Below are positions 35,249 through 43,747 of a stretch of 64,000 nt of DNA, piece after piece. Source of the stretch: CAYUVF01 sp964448045 (GTDB lineage: Bacteria > Bacteroidota > Rhodothermia > Rhodothermales > Salinibacteraceae). The position numbers and the translations under genes are program-made. A model generated the notes under the pieces. The model saw only the letters and a program-made list of their open reading frames with translations, had not been told where the DNA came from and did no database searches. The DNA lies in contig CAYUVF010000010.1 of assembly GCA_964448045.1 (NCBI GenBank), positions 24,025 through 88,024 of the forward strand. The letters run 5' to 3'. Every line of letters begins with the position of its first letter. The stretch's first letter is position 1.

Positions 35249-35983
35249 CTAAAAATTGGAAGCGCTTCGAGCCGGGGCCGATGCGGTACGGATGGACGGG
35301 GGGGCCAGTGCAAACCGCCCAATCGTCCACAGGATTTTGGCCGACGCCTTGACGGTGCCGGAGACGGTACCGGTGATCTTCGAAACGCCCACGCGCCGCC
35401 GGTACGACACCGGCACCTCGCGGATGCGCAGCCCAGCCTGCACGGCCTTGATCTGCATCTCGATGGTCCAGCCGAACGTCTTGTCCTGCATGTCGAGCGC
35501 CAGCAGATCGCGAAAGCGGATCGCGCGGAACGGGCCGAGGTCGGTGTAGTCGGCGCCCCAGATCCAGCGCATGAGCGTGCACGCCACCCGGTTGCCGATC
35601 TGCGCCTGCGGCAACATAGCGCCGGGCTCCGTCTCCCCGCGGATGCGCGATCCCAGCACGAAGTCGGCGGCGTCGCGGCGGATCGGGTCGACGAGGCGGG
35701 GCATCTCATCGGGGTGGTCGCTGTAGTCGCCGTCGAGGAAGACGACGATGTCGGGCTGTTTCATTTTGGCGTAGTCGATGCCGCGGAGGCAGGCGTAGCC
35801 GTAGCCCTGGCGCAGCTCGGTGAGCACGGTGGCGCCGGCGGCGCGGGCGTTGCGCTCGGTCGCATCCGTCGATGCATTGTTGACGACGACAATCTCATCG
35901 ACGAGATCGGATGGGATATCGCCGATGACGCGGCCGATGGCGCGCGCTTCGTTGAAGGCAGGGATGATGACGAGCGTGTGCAC
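35249..35983 (-). CDS. Glycosyltransferase family 2 (dolichol-phosphate mannosyltransferase-like)
   Basis: About 244 residues, GT-A fold. Starts HTLVIIPAFNEARAIGRVIG; the metal and nucleotide-sugar site is DIVVFLDGDYSDHPDEMPRL (DxD-like), later FRAIRFRDLLALDM and VPVSYRRRVGVSKITGT, as in polyprenyl-phosphate mannose/glucose synthases and related transferases. No C-terminal membrane pair is present, so it is the short soluble form. Start codon is GTG (35983). The five 7-bp units lie directly before it. Product unknown. Confidence 0.85.
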   Translation of the reverse strand: MHTLVIIPAFNEARAIGRVIGDIPSDLVDEIVVVNNASTDATERNARAAGATVLTELRQGYGYACLRGIDYAKMKQPDIVVFLDGDYSDHPDEMPRLVDPIRRDAADFVLGSRIRGETEPGAMLPQAQIGNRVACTLMRWIWGADYTDLGPFRAIRFRDLLALDMQDKTFGWTIEMQIKAVQAGLRIREVPVSYRRRVGVSKITGTVSGTVKASAKILWTIGRFALAPPSIRTASAPARSASNF

Positions 35984-35986
35984 GGG

Positions 35987-36021
35987 GCAAGTGGTGAAGC
36001 GCGAGTGGCGAAGGGCGAATG
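35987..36021. repeat. Heptad repeat array (5 units) before the GT2 gene
   Basis: On the plus strand: GCAAGTG, GTGAAGC, GCGAGTG, GCGAAGG, GCGAATG. Neighbouring units 3-5 match at 5-6 of 7 positions. The array ends 3 bp before the GTG start of the minus-strand GT2 gene. Confidence 0.65.
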
Positions 36022-36053
36022 AGAAAAGAACTCAGTTTGTCATTCTGAAGTTT

Positions 36054-36133
36054 GTCATTCTGAGCTTGACTCAGAATCTCCCCGAAAGGGCGGCGTCTTC
36101 TTCGGTGAGATCCCGGATCAGGTCCGGGATGAC
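36054..36133. repeat. REPIN: two inverted hairpins bounded by GTCAT/ATGAC
   Basis: GTC, hairpin ATTCTGAG-CTTGA-CTCAGAAT, CTC, 29-nt spacer, GAG, hairpin ATCCCGGA-TCAGG-TCCGGGAT, GAC. Both 8-bp stems are perfect. An extra half-site GTCATTCTGAA precedes it (36039-36049). It lies between the GNAT and GT2 genes, both on the minus strand. Confidence 0.8.
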
Positions 36134-36172
36134 ACGTTGGTTTTTTGCTCAGTGGGCGGAAAGCTCACTGCG

Positions 36173-36661
36173 TTACGCCGGTTCAGCCGCTGCGACCGAT
36201 TCGATGGCCGCGCGGTCGAGGCGCATCGTCGTCCAGTCGTCCAGCGGCTCGGCGCCGAGCTGCTCGTAGAAGGCGATGGCGGGTTCGTTCCAGTCGAGCA
36301 CGGCCCAGTCGAGGCGTTGGCAGCCGCGCTCGGCGGCCATCTGCGCCACGCGCTGTAACAGCCCGAAGCCAATCCCCTGCCCGCGGTGTTCGGGGCGGAC
36401 GAACAGGTCTTCGAGATACAGGCCGAAGTTGGTCAGGAACGTCGAGTAGTTGTGGAAGAAGAGCGCAAAACCCACGGCCGTACCGTCGCCGGTTTCAGCG
36501 AGCAGCGCCTCGCAGCGCGGCTGGGCCTCGGGGGCCAGTTGGCGGCGGAGCGCCTCGGCATCCGGATGGGCCTCGTCGCGGGGCTTCTCGTACTCGGCCA
36601 GCTCCAGGATGAGCTGCACCAGCGTGGGCGCATCGTCGGGCGTCGCGCGGCGAATCGTCAT
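36173..36661 (-). CDS. GNAT-family N-acetyltransferase
   Basis: About 162 residues. Acetyl-CoA-binding motif in LFVRPEHRGQGIGFGLLQRV (R/Q-x-x-G-x-G/A), preceded by the strand FALFFHNYSTFLTNFGLYLE and followed by CQRLDWAVLDWNEPAIAFYE. The FFHNYSTFLTxxGLYLEDLFV signature matches the spermidine/diamine acetyltransferase-like (SAT) subgroup, which acetylates small amines, including lysine derivatives. I start at MTIRRATPDD; 31 extra upstream codons fall within the heptad array and are unlikely. Substrate is not certain. Confidence 0.85.
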   Translation of the reverse strand: MTIRRATPDDAPTLVQLILELAEYEKPRDEAHPDAEALRRQLAPEAQPRCEALLAETGDGTAVGFALFFHNYSTFLTNFGLYLEDLFVRPEHRGQGIGFGLLQRVAQMAAERGCQRLDWAVLDWNEPAIAFYEQLGAEPLDDWTTMRLDRAAIESVAAAEPA

Positions 36662-36713
36662 TTCGGATGGGCGAGGAGCGAATTTCGAGTTGGCGGGGGA
36701 CCGTGGTGCACCG

Positions 36714-36755
36714 TCGACATTCGAGGCTCGACATTCGAGGCTCGACATTCGCACC
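36714..36755. repeat. Heptad repeat array (6 units) between ChlI-like and GNAT genes
   Basis: TCGACAT, TCGAGGC, TCGACAT, TCGAGGC, TCGACAT, TCGCACC: a 14-bp repeat made of two heptads. It touches the stop codon of the ChlI-like gene (36755-36757) and lies 52 bp before the GNAT start, both on the minus strand. Confidence 0.85.
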
Positions 36756-38296
36756 TATCGATAGCGGCTCAGCAGATCGTCATCATCGTCGTCAAAATCG
36801 TCCTCATCGAAGTCATCCTCATCAAAGCCCGAAAGCATCGAGCCCATGATATCGTTGTAGGTCTGCTCGCCATCGGCAAACTCCTTCCCGATGAGCGAAT
36901 TCTGGTGCAGCGCCTCCAGCACGAACTCCATCATGGACGCTGCGTCGTGCGGTGTGCGGGGCGAGGTGTGCGTCTCCACGAGCGATTTCAGTCCGTCCAC
37001 CGCATCGAGTGCCTGGGCGTAATCGGTGAAGGACTGATCCTGCTCGAAGTCGACCGCATTGCCCTTCGAGAACCAGTTGAGCACGTCTTTGTACGCCGCG
37101 CGGTTGTCCTTGACCGACGGGTCGGGGAAGTAGCGGGGGAAGATACTGCGCACGGCCCGCCCGATGAGGGTGTACGCCACGTTCTGCGCGCCCTCCTGTT
37201 CGCCCTCGTAGACGAGCTCCACCTTGCCCGTAATCGCGGGCTCCACATGCATCAGGTCGCCGATGCGCACGGTCGTCTCGTCTTCGCCGTTGAGCAGCGC
37301 CCGGCGCTCGGCGGCGGAGATGAGGTCTTCGAGCGCGGCCCGCGTCACGCGCACAGAGACGCCCGATTTCTGATCGATGTACTCGCTCTCGCGCGCCTCG
37401 AAAGCGATCTGTTCGATGATCTCGCGGAAGTAGTGCGGCACGTGCACGTCCACGCTCGGCGTATCGGGCAGCCCATCGCGCGTCTGCCACGCCTCCTGAT
37501 TGGTGATCTCGATGCCCGTATCGATCGTCTTCGGGTAGTGGGTGATGATCTGGCTGTCGATCCGGTCCTTCAGCGGGGTGATCAGGTTGCCGCGGCTCGT
37601 GTAGTCCTCCGGATTGGCCGAGAAGACCATCATCACATCCAGCGGAAAGCGGATGTTAAAGCCGCGAATCTGGATGTCTTGCTCCTCCATGATGTTGAGC
37701 AGGCCCACCTGGATGCGCGGCTGGAGGTCGGGCAGCTCGTTGATGGCGAAGATGCCGCGGTTGGTGCGCGGGATGATGCCGAAGTGGATGACCTCCTCGT
37801 CGGCATAAGTGAGGCGCTGATTGGCGGCCTTGATCGGGTCGATATCGCCGATGAGGTCGGCAATCGTCGTATCCGGCGTGGCGAGCTTCTCGCCGTAGCG
37901 CTCCGCCCGGTGGATCCAGGCGATGGGCGTGTCGTCGCCGTGCTCGTCCACCATCTCGCGCCCGTGCTTCGTGATCGGCTCGAACGGGCTCTCGTTCAGC
38001 GGGCTGCCCTCGATGATCGGGATGTACTCATCGAGCAGATCCGGCAGCATGCGGATGATGCGCGACTTGGCCTGCCCGCGCAGCCCCAGCAGGATGATGT
38101 CGTGCTGGGCCAGGATGGCATTGTGCAGCTGCGGGATCACCGTCCGCTCGAACCCGACGATGCCCGGGAAAATGGTCTCGCCCGCGCGCAGCTTCTGGAT
38201 CAGGTTCTTGCGCAGCTCGGCCTTGACGGAGAGCGGTTCGTAGCCGGATTCTTTGAGCGCGCCGAGGGTGGAAATCGAGGTCAGATCGGTAGCCAT
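36755..38296 (-). CDS. ChlI/MoxR-like AAA+ ATPase (magnesium-chelatase-like)
   Basis: About 513 residues. AAA+ ATPase of the ChlI/RavA/MoxR clade. The Walker A is the variant GLRGQAKSR in place of GxxGxGKT/S, a form I know from this Bacteroidota subgroup; Walker B corresponds to GIFAINELPDL, with sensor motif MMVFSANPEDYTSRG and a DRID arginine region. The C-terminus ends with an unusual acidic run of mostly Asp and Glu before LLSRYR. Such ATPases normally work with a von Willebrand A protein to remodel or load metal into a target; none is adjacent and chlorophyll genes are absent, so the magnesium-chelatase name should not be taken literally. Confidence 0.8.
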   Translation of the reverse strand: MATDLTSISTLGALKESGYEPLSVKAELRKNLIQKLRAGETIFPGIVGFERTVIPQLHNAILAQHDIILLGLRGQAKSRIIRMLPDLLDEYIPIIEGSPLNESPFEPITKHGREMVDEHGDDTPIAWIHRAERYGEKLATPDTTIADLIGDIDPIKAANQRLTYADEEVIHFGIIPRTNRGIFAINELPDLQPRIQVGLLNIMEEQDIQIRGFNIRFPLDVMMVFSANPEDYTSRGNLITPLKDRIDSQIITHYPKTIDTGIEITNQEAWQTRDGLPDTPSVDVHVPHYFREIIEQIAFEARESEYIDQKSGVSVRVTRAALEDLISAAERRALLNGEDETTVRIGDLMHVEPAITGKVELVYEGEQEGAQNVAYTLIGRAVRSIFPRYFPDPSVKDNRAAYKDVLNWFSKGNAVDFEQDQSFTDYAQALDAVDGLKSLVETHTSPRTPHDAASMMEFVLEALHQNSLIGKEFADGEQTYNDIMGSMLSGFDEDDFDEDDFDDDDDDLLSRYR

Positions 38297-38394
38297 GCGG
38301 CGGTCGGTCGGGAGACTGAGGAGGGAGCCGTGACGGGGAGAAGTGGCACGCGGCCTCCGGGGTGCTGTTCCCCTTTAGGCGGGCTCCAGACTGA

Positions 38395-40131
38395 TCAGCC
38401 GGGCGAGGGAAGATCGGCGGACACGGCGACCGGACGCGCCCGGGCCGATGGCGCTGCGTCGCCGTCTCCGGATTCCTTGCGGGCCCGGTGGCGCGCCGTC
38501 TGCTGGGCGAAGTACAGCCATGCGCCCACGAGCGCCAGCGTGCCCACCGAAAACAGCCCCACGACCCACCATACCGCGGTGGGCACCGGCGGGATGGGCA
38601 GTTTTACCGCGCGCACGTCTGCGCCATTGGCGCGGGGCACGGGCAGCGTGGCAGTGTGGGTGGCGCCGTCCCATCCGGTTGCAGCGAGCGTGAGTGTCGA
38701 GCTGGAGTCGGCCGGGGGCGCGCCGGTGAGCGTGCGGGTGACGGGCACTTGCGGGTGCAGCGGCGCCGCGGTGGAGTCGGGCGAGCCCGTCCAGTGGAGC
38801 GCGGCGGCTTTCAGGTTCGCCGCGGTGCCCTCCGGGCCGGTGAAGACCACGCGATACGCGGGCGCCTCGCCGGTGGGCGGGCGCATCTGCAGGAGGCGCG
38901 CCTGCCACGGGCCGATGGCGTGCGTTTCGGTCGCGATCTGCCGCGGCGCCTCGCGCATCATGTAATAGTTCTCCACCTCCTGAAACCCAAACACGCCCGA
39001 GGCAATCACCGCGATGATCGGCAACGCGGCGGCTCCGTAGCTCCACCGCGGATGCCGGTCTGCGCCGGCGGCGATCGCTTTCTTCTCGGCGCGCAGGTGC
39101 CAGAGCCATCCGCCCGAGAGCATCAAGGTGGAGAGCAGCACCCCGAACGCGAACCACGCGGCCTGTGACCAGAGCCCGCCGAACGTGCCGAAGTGCAGCG
39201 GATCGGCCGTGTCGGCCCAGCGATGATACGCTGAGATCTCCGTCGCATTCTGCACCGAGAGGACCTCGCCCGTGACCGGATCGACACGCACCGTGTTTGC
39301 CCGCGGCCGCACGAACCACGCCTCGGCCTGGCCGCGCACCTGCGTGGGGCGCGACGCCGTGCCGGGGATCACGTCCTTCGGCTCGAGGCCGGGAAACGCT
39401 TCCGTCGCGCGGGCGACCTGCTCGCCGAGCGGCAGTAGCTCCGGCGTGGGGCCGCGGTCGATGAGGGCGGTCTCGGGAATATCGGGCACCTTGGGGCCGG
39501 AGGCCGGAGCGATGAGTTCGACGCCGTACCACACGCCCGTTGCCACGATGAGCGTCGCGAAGGCGAGCGACCACACGCCGGCCAATCGGTGCCCATCCGA
39601 GAACAGGAGCCGCACGTCATCCCAGCGCAGCCGGAAGAGGTGCCGGTACCAGCCCTTGTAAAAGAGGATGCCGGTGATGGCGGAGGCCATCAGGATGAAG
39701 GCGAACAGCGTCACCCACAGGATACCGAACGGATTCGGCACGAACATGCGCCGGTGGAACGAGCGGAAGAAGCGCTGCACGGTCCAGAAGTTGCCGCGCT
39801 TCTGGACGGTGCCCGTTTCGGGGTGGACCCACAGCTTGACGCTCCGCCCGGCCGGATCCGTTGCGTAGCCGAGGGCGGCGAATCCGTCGTGGCGCGGACC
39901 GACGATGAAGGTGAGGATGTGGTTCGGATACGCCGCAGCGACGCTGTCCTCGATCGCCGTCCAGTCGGTCACCATCGCCTCGGCGCGCAGATCCGGGTCG
40001 ATCAGCCAGTCGATCTCGTAGCTGAAGACGGCAATCGTGCCCGAAAAGCAGACGATGAACAGCAGCAGCCCGAGGGTGAGCCCGAGCCACCCGTGCCATC
40101 GGAAGAGCGTTTTGTTGTCCAACCACGCCAT
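38395..40131 (-). CDS. PepSY-domain membrane protein (putative ferric-siderophore reductase)
   Basis: About 578 residues. PepSY-associated membrane helix protein: LFRWHGWLGLTLGLLLFIVC then SGTIAVFSYEIDWL, two PepSY-like periplasmic regions (VHPETGTVQKRGNF; VDPVTGEVLSVQNATEISAY), paired histidines in membrane helices (SFHRRMFVPNPFG, DGHRLAGVWSLAF, ADPLHFGTFGGLW) that could hold heme. Proteins of this kind next to siderophore receptors reduce ferric siderophores in the periplasm. The frame is open far upstream across the receptor gene, but those residues are an antisense-frame shadow. It starts 27 bp after the receptor stop, so the two are cotranscribed. Confidence 0.8.
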   Translation of the reverse strand: MAWLDNKTLFRWHGWLGLTLGLLLFIVCFSGTIAVFSYEIDWLIDPDLRAEAMVTDWTAIEDSVAAAYPNHILTFIVGPRHDGFAALGYATDPAGRSVKLWVHPETGTVQKRGNFWTVQRFFRSFHRRMFVPNPFGILWVTLFAFILMASAITGILFYKGWYRHLFRLRWDDVRLLFSDGHRLAGVWSLAFATLIVATGVWYGVELIAPASGPKVPDIPETALIDRGPTPELLPLGEQVARATEAFPGLEPKDVIPGTASRPTQVRGQAEAWFVRPRANTVRVDPVTGEVLSVQNATEISAYHRWADTADPLHFGTFGGLWSQAAWFAFGVLLSTLMLSGGWLWHLRAEKKAIAAGADRHPRWSYGAAALPIIAVIASGVFGFQEVENYYMMREAPRQIATETHAIGPWQARLLQMRPPTGEAPAYRVVFTGPEGTAANLKAAALHWTGSPDSTAAPLHPQVPVTRTLTGAPPADSSSTLTLAATGWDGATHTATLPVPRANGADVRAVKLPIPPVPTAVWWVVGLFSVGTLALVGAWLYFAQQTARHRARKESGDGDAAPSARARPVAVSADLPSPG

Positions 40132-40157
40132 AGCGGGGACGGCTGATTGCTGGAGGT

Positions 40158-42575
40158 CTACAACGTGTAGCCGACTTTCAGCAGCGCCGTGCGCGGTGGG
40201 CCTGGGAAGATGCGGCCGAAGTTGTAGCCGCCCGTCCAGTACGTGTTGTCGAACAGATTCTTGACGGTGGCGGTGATCTTGAAGTTGTTCACCGTGTAGA
40301 ACGCCGTCGCATCGGCGACGAAGTAGCCAGGCAGCTGCAGGGTGGGCTCGAAGGTGTTGCGCTCGGTGACGAAGTGGCCCCCGCCGCCGAATCCGAGGCC
40401 GGCGAGCGGGCCGTCGGAAATCGTGTAGGTGCCCCAGAAGCCGCCCATGTGCTCGGGGGCATTCTCCTTGATGGTACCCTCGCTCTCTGGGTCGGCGGCC
40501 TCGGTGATCTCGGTGCGGTTGTAGGCGTAGTTGGCCGTCAGCCGAAGCCCCGTGACGGGCTCGCCCGCCAGCTCCACCTCGACGCCGCGTGAGCGCTCCT
40601 CGCCGCGCTGCTCCAGCAGGTCCGGGTTGCCCGGATTGTTCGCGCTCACGAGCACGTTCTGCTTCGTGATCTGATAGACGGCGGTGGAGACCGCGAGGCG
40701 CCCGCCGAGGAACGAGGCCTTCGCGCCGGCCTCGTACAAAAAGCTCGTCTCCGGATCGAACGGGCCGCCCGTCTGCGGATTGAGCAGCGTGCTGGCCGAT
40801 TGCGGCTGGAAGCCTTTGGAGAACGTACCGTAGACGTTCACCGCCTCGGTGGCGCTGACGACGAGGCCCACGCGCGGCAGCCACGTGCTCTGCTCCACCG
40901 TTTCGGTGTCGCCGTTCTGTGGGAGCAGGTCGCGGTACCACTCGCGCCGCAACGACAGCAGTGCCTGCACGCGGTTCCACGTCAGCTGGTCCTGCACATA
41001 GGCGCCGTACGTCCGGGCGCGCAGGGGCTCCTCCAGCCACGGCTGCGAGAACCAGTTGGCCACGTAATTCGACGGGTTGCGCCCCTCGATCGTGCGCACC
41101 GGGTTCGTCAGGCTGAAGTTGCCGACGTTGCCGCCGGGTGTCAGCGTCCCATCGGGCAGGATGAAGTTCTCCGCGCCGCGGGCGCCCCACTGCGTCCGAT
41201 TGTCGTCCTGTTGCAGGAAGTCGAAGCCCACGAGCGCCTGGTGTTTGATGGCGCCGGTTGCGCCCTCCAGCGTGAAGTAGTTCGTCACGTTGTCCACCAC
41301 GCGCTCCTGCTTCCGCTTGATGAAGGCGAGCTGGAGGGTGGTCGGGTCGTCCGGCAGAAACACGTTGCTCGTGCGGTGCTCCTCCAGGTCGTGATCGTAG
41401 CGGAAGCGCATGTACGAGCTGTTGAACGCAAGCCAATCGGTGAACTGATGGCTGAGCGAGGCCGTGACGTGGAAGTTCGTGTTGTCCATGAAGTCGCCCG
41501 GCTGGCTCAGCGAGAAGTCGATGGGCGTCGAGGTGAGGTCATCCGTCTGATTGAAGATGGGCTGGCCGCGGTCGAGGCGCGTGCTCACATCGGCGTAGAC
41601 GAAATCGACGTTGACACGTGTCCGGTCGGTGGGGAGGAAGGAGACGGACGGGGCGACGAGAATCGACTCGTTGAACTGCAGCGTGCGAAACGTCTCGGCG
41701 TTCTCGTAGCCCACGTTCAGGCGATAGAGCACCGTGCCGTCGTCGGTGAGCGGACCGGTGAAGTCGGCTGTGGCGCGGTACGTGTCGAAGCTGCCGAGCG
41801 TGAAGTTGAGGCCCTGGCGCGATGAGGCCAGCGGCTTCTTCGTGACCATGTTGACCGTGCCGCCCGGATTGGTGTTCGCAAACAGCGCCGAGGCCGGCCC
41901 TTTGATGACCTCCACCCGCTCGATGTGCGGCAGAATCGGGTTCGTCCAGAACGAAAACCCGGCCTTCAGCCCGTTGATGAGCCGCGCATCCGCGTTCCGG
42001 AAGCCGCGCGCCGTGTAGTCGTTGTACGTCGAGAAGGTGTTCACGCCGGCCACGTTTTTGAGCGTTTCATCGAGCCGGTAGATCTGCTGATCGTCCATCA
42101 CCTCTTTGGTGATGACGGAGACGGACTGCGGCACGTCTTTCAGCGGCGTGGCCGATTTGGTGGCGACGAAGCTGTAGCCGGCATCGTAGCTACGTGAACG
42201 GCGACCGACGATCTCCACGCCCTGCAGCGCCACGTCGGCGGGGGTGAAGCGCAGGTCGATGGTCGTCGTCGCGCCGGCGCGGACGGTGATCTCGCGGCGA
42301 ATCGTCTCGTAGCCGACAAACGACGCCTGCAGCACGTACGTATCGGGCGGGACGTCGTCGATGACGAAGCGGCCCTCCCGATCGGTGGCAGCGCCGAGCG
42401 CCGTGCCGCGCAGCCCGAGGTTGACGGCAGGCATCGGTTCATTCGTGGCAGCATCGATGACGCGCCCGGTGATGCGGCCGGTCGATTCATTCTGCCCGGA
42501 GGCGGGTTCGGGAGCGAGGGCCGTGAGGCACAGCGCAAGCGTGATTGCGGTGACGAGGATCGAGCGAAACAGCAT
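40158..42575 (-). CDS. TonB-dependent siderophore receptor
   Basis: About 805 residues. Signal peptide, then a carboxypeptidase-regulatory-like domain (GRITGRVIDAATNEPMPAVN ... FVIDDVPPDTYVLQ) typical of Bacteroidota, a plug domain with DVPQSVSVITKEVMDDQQIY and ARGFRNADARLINGLKAGF, and a barrel ending FDNTYWTGGYNFGRIFPGPP. VPQSVSVIT plus RGF is the hallmark of the FhuA/siderophore subfamily. It lies between a small Cys-containing protein and the PepSY reductase, all on the minus strand, behind a metal-operator-like palindrome. Cargo is probably a ferric siderophore; which one cannot be told. Confidence 0.9.
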   Translation of the reverse strand: MLFRSILVTAITLALCLTALAPEPASGQNESTGRITGRVIDAATNEPMPAVNLGLRGTALGAATDREGRFVIDDVPPDTYVLQASFVGYETIRREITVRAGATTTIDLRFTPADVALQGVEIVGRRSRSYDAGYSFVATKSATPLKDVPQSVSVITKEVMDDQQIYRLDETLKNVAGVNTFSTYNDYTARGFRNADARLINGLKAGFSFWTNPILPHIERVEVIKGPASALFANTNPGGTVNMVTKKPLASSRQGLNFTLGSFDTYRATADFTGPLTDDGTVLYRLNVGYENAETFRTLQFNESILVAPSVSFLPTDRTRVNVDFVYADVSTRLDRGQPIFNQTDDLTSTPIDFSLSQPGDFMDNTNFHVTASLSHQFTDWLAFNSSYMRFRYDHDLEEHRTSNVFLPDDPTTLQLAFIKRKQERVVDNVTNYFTLEGATGAIKHQALVGFDFLQQDDNRTQWGARGAENFILPDGTLTPGGNVGNFSLTNPVRTIEGRNPSNYVANWFSQPWLEEPLRARTYGAYVQDQLTWNRVQALLSLRREWYRDLLPQNGDTETVEQSTWLPRVGLVVSATEAVNVYGTFSKGFQPQSASTLLNPQTGGPFDPETSFLYEAGAKASFLGGRLAVSTAVYQITKQNVLVSANNPGNPDLLEQRGEERSRGVEVELAGEPVTGLRLTANYAYNRTEITEAADPESEGTIKENAPEHMGGFWGTYTISDGPLAGLGFGGGGHFVTERNTFEPTLQLPGYFVADATAFYTVNNFKITATVKNLFDNTYWTGGYNFGRIFPGPPRTALLKVGYTL

Positions 42576-42623
42576 GGGGACAATCAGGTCGTGAAGCAGG
42601 GAAGCAGGGAAAGAGGGGGCGGG

Positions 42624-42959
42624 TTACGGCTGAAGCGTGTCGGCGAGCAGGTCATCCAGCTCCATCATAACTGAGGCGCCGTGCAGCAGCTCGTGCAGGG
42701 CCGCGATCTCTCTGGGCGAAAACGTGACGCGCACTGGGCCGTCGTCGGTATCAGCAGTGAGGTGCCAGCGCTCGGCCGATGCATCGGCCTCCTGAATCTG
42801 GCGCCAGGTGTGAGCGACCGTTTGGGCGACGGTGGCAAAGTCGGCGGGGGCGAGCCGGATGCGCCCGCCCAGAAACGTGATTTCTAACTGACCACAACAG
42901 CTGCAGTGAAGGACTGTACCGTTGGAGGTCTGAAAGAGTACATCGTCCGAGAGAATCAC
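42624..42959 (-). CDS. Small Cys-containing protein of the iron operon (DUF6686-like)
   Basis: About 111 residues from a GTG start, soluble, no signal peptide. The N-terminal half has the motif VLHCSCCGQLEITFLGGRIRL, a C-x-C-C followed by strands, resembling the small DUF6686-type proteins found next to siderophore receptors in Bacteroidota; the resemblance is weak and unverified. The cysteines could bind iron or zinc. The frame extends 54 codons upstream, but that part crosses the promoter and operator. It is the first gene of the operon, 48 bp before the receptor. Confidence 0.6.
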   Translation of the reverse strand: MILSDDVLFQTSNGTVLHCSCCGQLEITFLGGRIRLAPADFATVAQTVAHTWRQIQEADASAERWHLTADTDDGPVRVTFSPREIAALHELLHGASVMMELDDLLADTLQP

Positions 42960-42972
42960 GGCGTTATTGTTA

Positions 42973-42989
42973 TTTAGATCACTTCTAAA
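42973..42989. promoter_or_regulatory. Metalloregulator operator candidate TTTAGA-N5-TCTAAA
   Basis: TTTAGATCACTTCTAAA has perfect 6-bp inverted arms and lies 13 bp before the GTG start of the iron operon in an AT-rich stretch. DtxR/MntR-family repressors bind TTTAG...CTAAA-like palindromes; assignment to such a regulator is inference. The rest of the gap up to 43243 contains no gene I can support. Confidence 0.5.
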
Positions 42990-43243
42990 CAGTAGATATA
43001 AGCATAGCCCTCGGACGAGGAGATTGGAAGTCTCGGGTGAATCTTTCGTGTTAAGATTCGTCGAAGAAATGGATGGCCACGGACGTATCGGCTGCCGGGC
43101 GCATCCGAAGCGAGCGCCCATCCGGTGCCCCGCAGCGAAGTTGAAGATCCGTAATTGCGGGAGGATGCGGTTGACGGGAACCCTGCACGATCCTGTACTT
43201 CAGACCGCGTGACGATTCAGTCCCCTCATTGAGCGATAACGAC

Positions 43244-43747
43244 ATGGTGATGAAAAGACGACATTGGTTTGCAGCTCTGTGGATGGGCTTTCTGCTGATC
43301 GGCGCGAGCATGCCCGGATCGGCGCAGGCGCAGCGCGCGCCGGGACAGCTTGGCCTCGGGGGGCAAGTCGGCTCGCCCAGTGGCATCACGCTGAAGGTGT
43401 ACAATCCGAACACGATCTCGTACGATTTCCTCGCGGCGTGGGACCTCGGCGACTTTTTCTTTCTGAACGTCCATGGCCTCTACGAACGCCCGTTGCAGCT
43501 CGAAGGCACAAGCGGGGTGGAGTACTTCTTCGGGCCGGGCGGCTACATTGGCTTCGAAGATCGGGACGATGGGCCACGCCGCCGCGATGACGACGATGTG
43601 GTGCTGGGCATCAGCGGGCGGCTGGGCATCAACATTCCCGTTGAGCAGCGCTTCGAGTTCTTCATGCAGGTGACGCCGCGCATCAACCTGATTCCCGACA
43701 CCGAAGGGGATCTCGGCGGGGGCGTCGGCCTGCGATATTACTTCTGA
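43244..43747 (+). CDS. Outer-membrane beta-barrel protein, uncharacterised
   Basis: About 167 residues. Signal peptide (WFAALWMGFLLIGASMPGSAQA), then alternating hydrophobic strands (ITLKVYNPNTISYDFLAAW, FFFLNVHGLYE, GVEYFFGPGGYIGFED, VVLGISGRLGINIPV, FFMQVTPRINLI) ending in GGGVGLRYYF with a C-terminal phenylalanine, the sorting signal of outer-membrane barrels. Probably a small eight-strand barrel. A short Asp/Arg loop (DDGPRRRDDDD) sits in the middle. Function unknown. ATG 43244 and 43250 are both possible; the TTG at 43229 is less likely. Confidence 0.7.
   Translation: MVMKRRHWFAALWMGFLLIGASMPGSAQAQRAPGQLGLGGQVGSPSGITLKVYNPNTISYDFLAAWDLGDFFFLNVHGLYERPLQLEGTSGVEYFFGPGGYIGFEDRDDGPRRRDDDDVVLGISGRLGINIPVEQRFEFFMQVTPRINLIPDTEGDLGGGVGLRYYF

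Noticed and set aside
36755..38296. Evidence of chlorophyll synthesis from a magnesium-chelatase-like gene
   Set aside because: The protein belongs to the general ChlI/MoxR group and no other chlorophyll gene is present.
40132..41436. 435-codon N-terminal extension of the PepSY gene
   Set aside because: It lies in another frame across the siderophore receptor gene, is Arg/Gly/Ala-rich with no domain, and is a high-GC shadow; the PepSY protein begins MAWLDNKT at 40131.
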